Assembly (NCBI GenBank): GCA_910585215.1
Contig: CAJUDQ010000015.1
Location: forward strand, 1-34,655
Length of the DNA stretch: 34,655 bases
DNA from: an uncultured Lachnospiraceae bacterium
GTDB taxonomy: Bacteria; Bacillota; Clostridia; Lachnospirales; Lachnospiraceae
Reading direction: 5' to 3'
Part shown: positions 31,198-34,655 of the stretch, piece after piece
Position numbering within the stretch: the first letter of the stretch is position 1
Layout: the number at the start of each line of letters is the position of its first letter
Notes under the pieces: model-generated
The model's input: only the letters and a program-made list of their open reading frames with translations
Told to the model about the DNA's origin: nothing
Database searches by the model: none
Program-made: the position numbers and the translations under genes

Positions 31198-33039
31198 CTA
31201 TGCAGACTGCTCAAACTGGCTGTTATATAAATCAGCATAAAAACCATTCTGCCTCATTAGTTCATCATGGGAACCACTCTCTATGACATCCCCATCTTTC
31301 ATAACAAGAATCATATCTGAATTTCGAATCGTGGACAATCTGTGGGCAATCACAAAAGAAGTACGGTTTTTCATCAGTTCATCCATTGCATTCTGTATCT
31401 GGATTTCTGTGCGGGTATCGACAGAGCTTGTAGCTTCATCCAGAATCAGCATAGGTTTATCGGCAATCATGGCACGGGCAATTGTAAGCTGCTGTTTCTG
31501 TCCCTGTGACAGACTAATCTGGTCATCCAGTATTGTATCATAGCCCTTTGGAAGCGTATGAATAAAATGGTCAAGTCCAACCGCTTTGCACGCGGCTTCC
31601 ATTTTCTCATCTGTTGCATTTTCAGTACAGTAAATCAAATTTTCACGCACTGTTCCCTCAAACAGCCATGTATCCTGTAATACCATACAAAACTGTGCAT
31701 GAACTTCTTTTCGTGAAAGTTCTCTAATCGGTATCCCTTCAATACGGATTTCCCCTTCCTGTATTTCATGAAAACGCATCAGCAGATTGACCAATGTGGT
31801 TTTTCCGGCGCCGGTAGGCCCTACAATCGCAATTTTCTGGCCCGGCTTTGCAGTTGCGGAAAAATCATGAATAATCACTCTGTCTGTATTCTCATAACCA
31901 AATTTTACATGTTCAAATTCCACATAACCATCCACATTTTCCAGCTTGATTTTTTTGTTGCTTTCGTCTTCCATTTCTTCCGCCTCAAGAAATTCAAACA
32001 CACGACTGCCCGCAGCAGCAGCTGATTGAAGCGACTGCATTGCCTGCGCAATCTGAGAAAGGGGCTGTGTGAAATACCGGACATACATCATAAAGGCAAC
32101 AATAACACCAAAGCTGATTTTTCCATCCATTGTCATGGCCCCGCCAACAACACAGACAGCAACATATCCAAAATTTCCTATAAAATTCATAATCGGCATC
32201 ATAAGGCCGGAAAGACACTGTGCACGAAATCCGCTTTCGCGCAGCTTGTCATTCATTTCATCAAATGTTTTTTCTGCTTCCGCCTCACCATTATATGCCT
32301 TTACAACTGTATGTCCGGCATAAATTTCTTCAATATGTCCATTAATTGCTCCAAGGTGCTTTTGCTGTCTGGTAAAATACTTCTGGCTTCTGCCCATAAT
32401 GGCAAACATCAGTATAAATCCAAGCAGACTTGAAACAACTGCCGTCACAGTCATAATACCGTCTGTTTTTAACATCATAATAAGACTACCGATAAACAGA
32501 ATTACAGACGATACCAGATTTCCTATACTCTGGTTTAAAGACTGTCCTATTGTATCTACATCATTGGTCACACGGGAAAGTATATCTCCAGTGGTGGTTT
32601 GATTGTAAAACCACATGGGAAGACGATTAATTTTTGTTGAAATATCCGAACGCATTTCTCTGGAAACGCGCTGTGTAACTGTTGCCATGGCAAAGCCCTG
32701 CACTGCGGAAAAAAGATAACTTAATGCATAAAATACAATCAGAACCAGACCAATTTCAAGAACTCTGTCCATATCAATGCCCTGTGCACCCGGCATAATT
32801 CCATTTGTAATGGTATCTGTCATTTCTGAAAGCTTATCCGGCCCTATCAATGTCAGTACAGTTCCGACAGAAGCACACAGAATAGCTATAATAATGATAG
32901 CAAGATATCTGCGGCAGTATCGAAACAGCTTCTTCCATATACCAGTAGTTCCTCTGATTGTACCCTTTTCATTATCCATTTGTCCTTGTGGTCTTCCATT
33001 TCCATTCTTATCAAATCGATATTCTCTTTTTCCCATCAT
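31198..33039 (-). CDS. Heterodimeric ABC exporter, downstream subunit (catalytic site)
   Basis: This 613-residue half-transporter has an N-terminal membrane domain of about six helices (45-345) and an ATPase domain. The ATPase domain shows Walker A GPTGAGKT (407-414), signature LSQGQ (510-514), Walker B LILDEATSS (D534, E535) and H566 in IAHRLST. The catalytic glutamate and switch histidine are intact. Its signature carries Q in place of the third-position G. A Gly-Asn-rich, charged N-terminal extension (1-35) precedes the first helix. Its ATG overlaps the stop of the upstream subunit by 4 nt (ATGA). Such pairs export drugs, lipids or peptides. The substrate is not evident. Confidence 0.93.
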   Translation of the reverse strand: MMGKREYRFDKNGNGRPQGQMDNEKGTIRGTTGIWKKLFRYCRRYLAIIIIAILCASVGTVLTLIGPDKLSEMTDTITNGIMPGAQGIDMDRVLEIGLVLIVFYALSYLFSAVQGFAMATVTQRVSREMRSDISTKINRLPMWFYNQTTTGDILSRVTNDVDTIGQSLNQSIGNLVSSVILFIGSLIMMLKTDGIMTVTAVVSSLLGFILMFAIMGRSQKYFTRQQKHLGAINGHIEEIYAGHTVVKAYNGEAEAEKTFDEMNDKLRESGFRAQCLSGLMMPIMNFIGNFGYVAVCVVGGAMTMDGKISFGVIVAFMMYVRYFTQPLSQIAQAMQSLQSAAAAGSRVFEFLEAEEMEDESNKKIKLENVDGYVEFEHVKFGYENTDRVIIHDFSATAKPGQKIAIVGPTGAGKTTLVNLLMRFHEIQEGEIRIEGIPIRELSRKEVHAQFCMVLQDTWLFEGTVRENLIYCTENATDEKMEAACKAVGLDHFIHTLPKGYDTILDDQISLSQGQKQQLTIARAMIADKPMLILDEATSSVDTRTEIQIQNAMDELMKNRTSFVIAHRLSTIRNSDMILVMKDGDVIESGSHDELMRQNGFYADLYNSQFEQSA

Positions 33040-34655
33040 GCCAGTTCCTCCTTTGATAACTGTGAGAATGCAATTTGTTTATAAACCTCACAATTCTGCA
33101 TGAGTTCATTATGGCTGCCGATGCCGGCTATTTTTCCTTCCTCCAGAACAATAATCTTATCCGCATCGCGAATGGTTCCGATTCGCTGTGCAACAATCAG
33201 CCTTGTTGCAGCCCTGCATTCTCTGTCCAAAGCTTCTCTGAGCTTTCGGTCAGTCTTATAATCCAAAGCGGAAAACGAATCGTCAAAGATAAAAATCTCC
33301 GGCTTTCTTGCAATGGCGCGGGCAATGGAAAGCCTTTGCTTCTGACCTCCCGAAAAGTTGGCGCCTCCCTGTGCCACATACCCATCATAGGTATCTTCTG
33401 TTTTTTCCACAAACTCATCTGCCTGTGCAGTGGCAGCCGCCAAAGCGATTTCCTCATGCCTTGGCCTTGTTTTTCCATTTTCTCCATAAGCTATATTTGA
33501 GCGAATGGAACCTGAAAATAAAACAGCCTTTTGAGATACATATCCGATTTTATTGCGCAGCGCATGCTGGTCATATTCCTTGACATTTACGCCATCGACC
33601 AGAACTTCTCCTTCTGTAGTGTCATAAAAACGGGGAATCAAATTAATCACCGTACTTTTTCCGCATCCGGTAGCTCCGATAAAAGCAATCGTCTCTCCCT
33701 TTTTTGCGGTAAATGAAATATTGCGTACCGCATATTCTCCAGCATCCGGATAACGAAACGAAACATTGCGAAATTCAATTTCTCCTGTTTTTCCTTTTTC
33801 TCCATCCATTCTTGTACCATTATGGATGGTAAGCTCAGTATCCATGACTTCATTGATACGCTTTGCAGAAACAGAAGCACGGGGAAGAATCATAAAAATC
33901 ATGACTAACATCATAAAAGACATAACCACCTGAATCGCATATTGTGAAAATACCATCATCTCCGAAAAAAGTGCTATCTTATCCATTATTTGCGCTTCAT
34001 TAATCAATATAGCACCAATCCAGTATATGGACAGAGAAAGTCCACTCATAATAAGCTGAATCGACGGCATCAGAAAAGACATTGTGCGCATGGCAAAAAG
34101 CTGTGTACCTGTCAGATTTTTATTTGCAGTTTCAAATTTTTCTTCCTGATACTCTTCCGCATTATAGGCACGGACTACTCTTAAACCGTTTAAATTCTCA
34201 CGGGTGACGCGATTCAAATCATCGGTCAGTATTTGCAGCTTTTTAAATTTAGGCATTGCCAGCACAACACAGATACCGACAATCGAAAGCAAAACCACAA
34301 CGGCAACTCCTGTAGCCAACGTCCACTCCCACTCCTTGCCGGAAATTTTACAGATTGCCCAGACTGCCATAATCGGAGCCTTGATAAGCATTTGAAGCCC
34401 CATGACAATCAGCATTTGCACCTGTGTAATATCATTTGTGGAACGGGTAATCAGACTGGCAGCAGAAAAGCGCCCGATTTCCTCCATAGAGAAGGACTGA
34501 ACCTTGCGAAACAACCTGCTGCGCAATATTGCGGCAAACTCGGAAGCAATTTTTGCAGCACAGACAGCTGTTGCAACAGATGCTGCAAGACTGCCCAGTG
34601 CAAACAGAAGCATTTTCCCGCCTGCAATCAAAATGTCTACCATTTCACTGCCCGG
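33036..34655 (-). CDS. Heterodimeric ABC exporter, upstream subunit (degenerate site), N-terminus outside the window
   Basis: The frame stays open to the window edge, so the true start and the first membrane helix are missing; 539 residues are visible. The membrane domain (TSNDITQVQ-type coupling segment, several helices) is followed by an ATPase with Walker A GATGCGKS, signature FSGGQ, Walker B IFIFDDSFSALD and the switch segment VAQRIGT. The usual catalytic Glu after Walker B is Asp, and the switch His is Gln, so its own ATP site is degenerate. The partner subunit keeps the canonical residues. This asymmetry is typical of BmrCD/LmrCD/TM287-288-type exporters. It overlaps the downstream subunit by 4 nt. 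Confidence 0.93.
   Translation of the reverse strand, partial: PGSEMVDILIAGGKMLLFALGSLAASVATAVCAAKIASEFAAILRSRLFRKVQSFSMEEIGRFSAASLITRSTNDITQVQMLIVMGLQMLIKAPIMAVWAICKISGKEWEWTLATGVAVVVLLSIVGICVVLAMPKFKKLQILTDDLNRVTRENLNGLRVVRAYNAEEYQEEKFETANKNLTGTQLFAMRTMSFLMPSIQLIMSGLSLSIYWIGAILINEAQIMDKIALFSEMMVFSQYAIQVVMSFMMLVMIFMILPRASVSAKRINEVMDTELTIHNGTRMDGEKGKTGEIEFRNVSFRYPDAGEYAVRNISFTAKKGETIAFIGATGCGKSTVINLIPRFYDTTEGEVLVDGVNVKEYDQHALRNKIGYVSQKAVLFSGSIRSNIAYGENGKTRPRHEEIALAAATAQADEFVEKTEDTYDGYVAQGGANFSGGQKQRLSIARAIARKPEIFIFDDSFSALDYKTDRKLREALDRECRAATRLIVAQRIGTIRDADKIIVLEEGKIAGIGSHNELMQNCEVYKQIAFSQLSKEELA

Overview
The window looks like chromosome of a low-GC, anaerobic, spore-forming Firmicute, most likely a member of the Lachnospiraceae. 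The evidence is AT-rich sequence, strong AGGAGG-type ribosome binding sites, TTGACA/TATAAT promoters, sporulation genes (spoIIP, gpr), an oxygen-sensitive NrdG activase, and several large hybrid histidine kinases. No rRNA, tRNA or CRISPR array is visible. The genus cannot be fixed from this sequence.

Positions 1-5327 are accessory in character. They hold the end of an IS256-family element, then a very AT-rich two-gene unit pairing a DUF262 (GmrSD/ParB-like) protein with a HEPN-type RNase, probably a defence or toxin-like system. Next come an unfamiliar protein with two CxxC pairs, a short gene remnant, a GNAT acetyltransferase preceded by a structured, separately promoted leader, and a secreted protein with acidic 12-residue repeats.

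Positions 5538-18881 are mostly housekeeping genes, all on the minus strand: dut and nrdG (nucleotide supply), spoIIP, galE and gpr (sporulation genes with galE between them), a glucose-type PTS permease fused as EIICBA, a polyphosphate operon (ppx, ppk, PHP phosphoesterase) and the phenylalanine gene pheA.

Positions 19067-30425 are a signalling block: a large cytoplasmic PAS hybrid kinase, a tatD-SIMPL pair, an operon of a REC-HD-GYP c-di-GMP phosphodiesterase and a Cache hybrid kinase ending in an HPt domain, and, divergently, a LytTR regulator with a GHKL sensor kinase. The divergent intergenic region carries 20-bp direct repeats next to the HD-GYP promoter, so the LytTR regulator may control that operon.

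Positions 30539-34655 hold a cytidylate kinase-like gene downstream of a heterodimeric ABC exporter pair. The upstream exporter subunit runs off the window. It has a degenerate ATPase site, as is usual for asymmetric exporters.

The best candidates for an under-described system are the DUF262-HEPN pair and the structured transcription unit at about 4015-4319.
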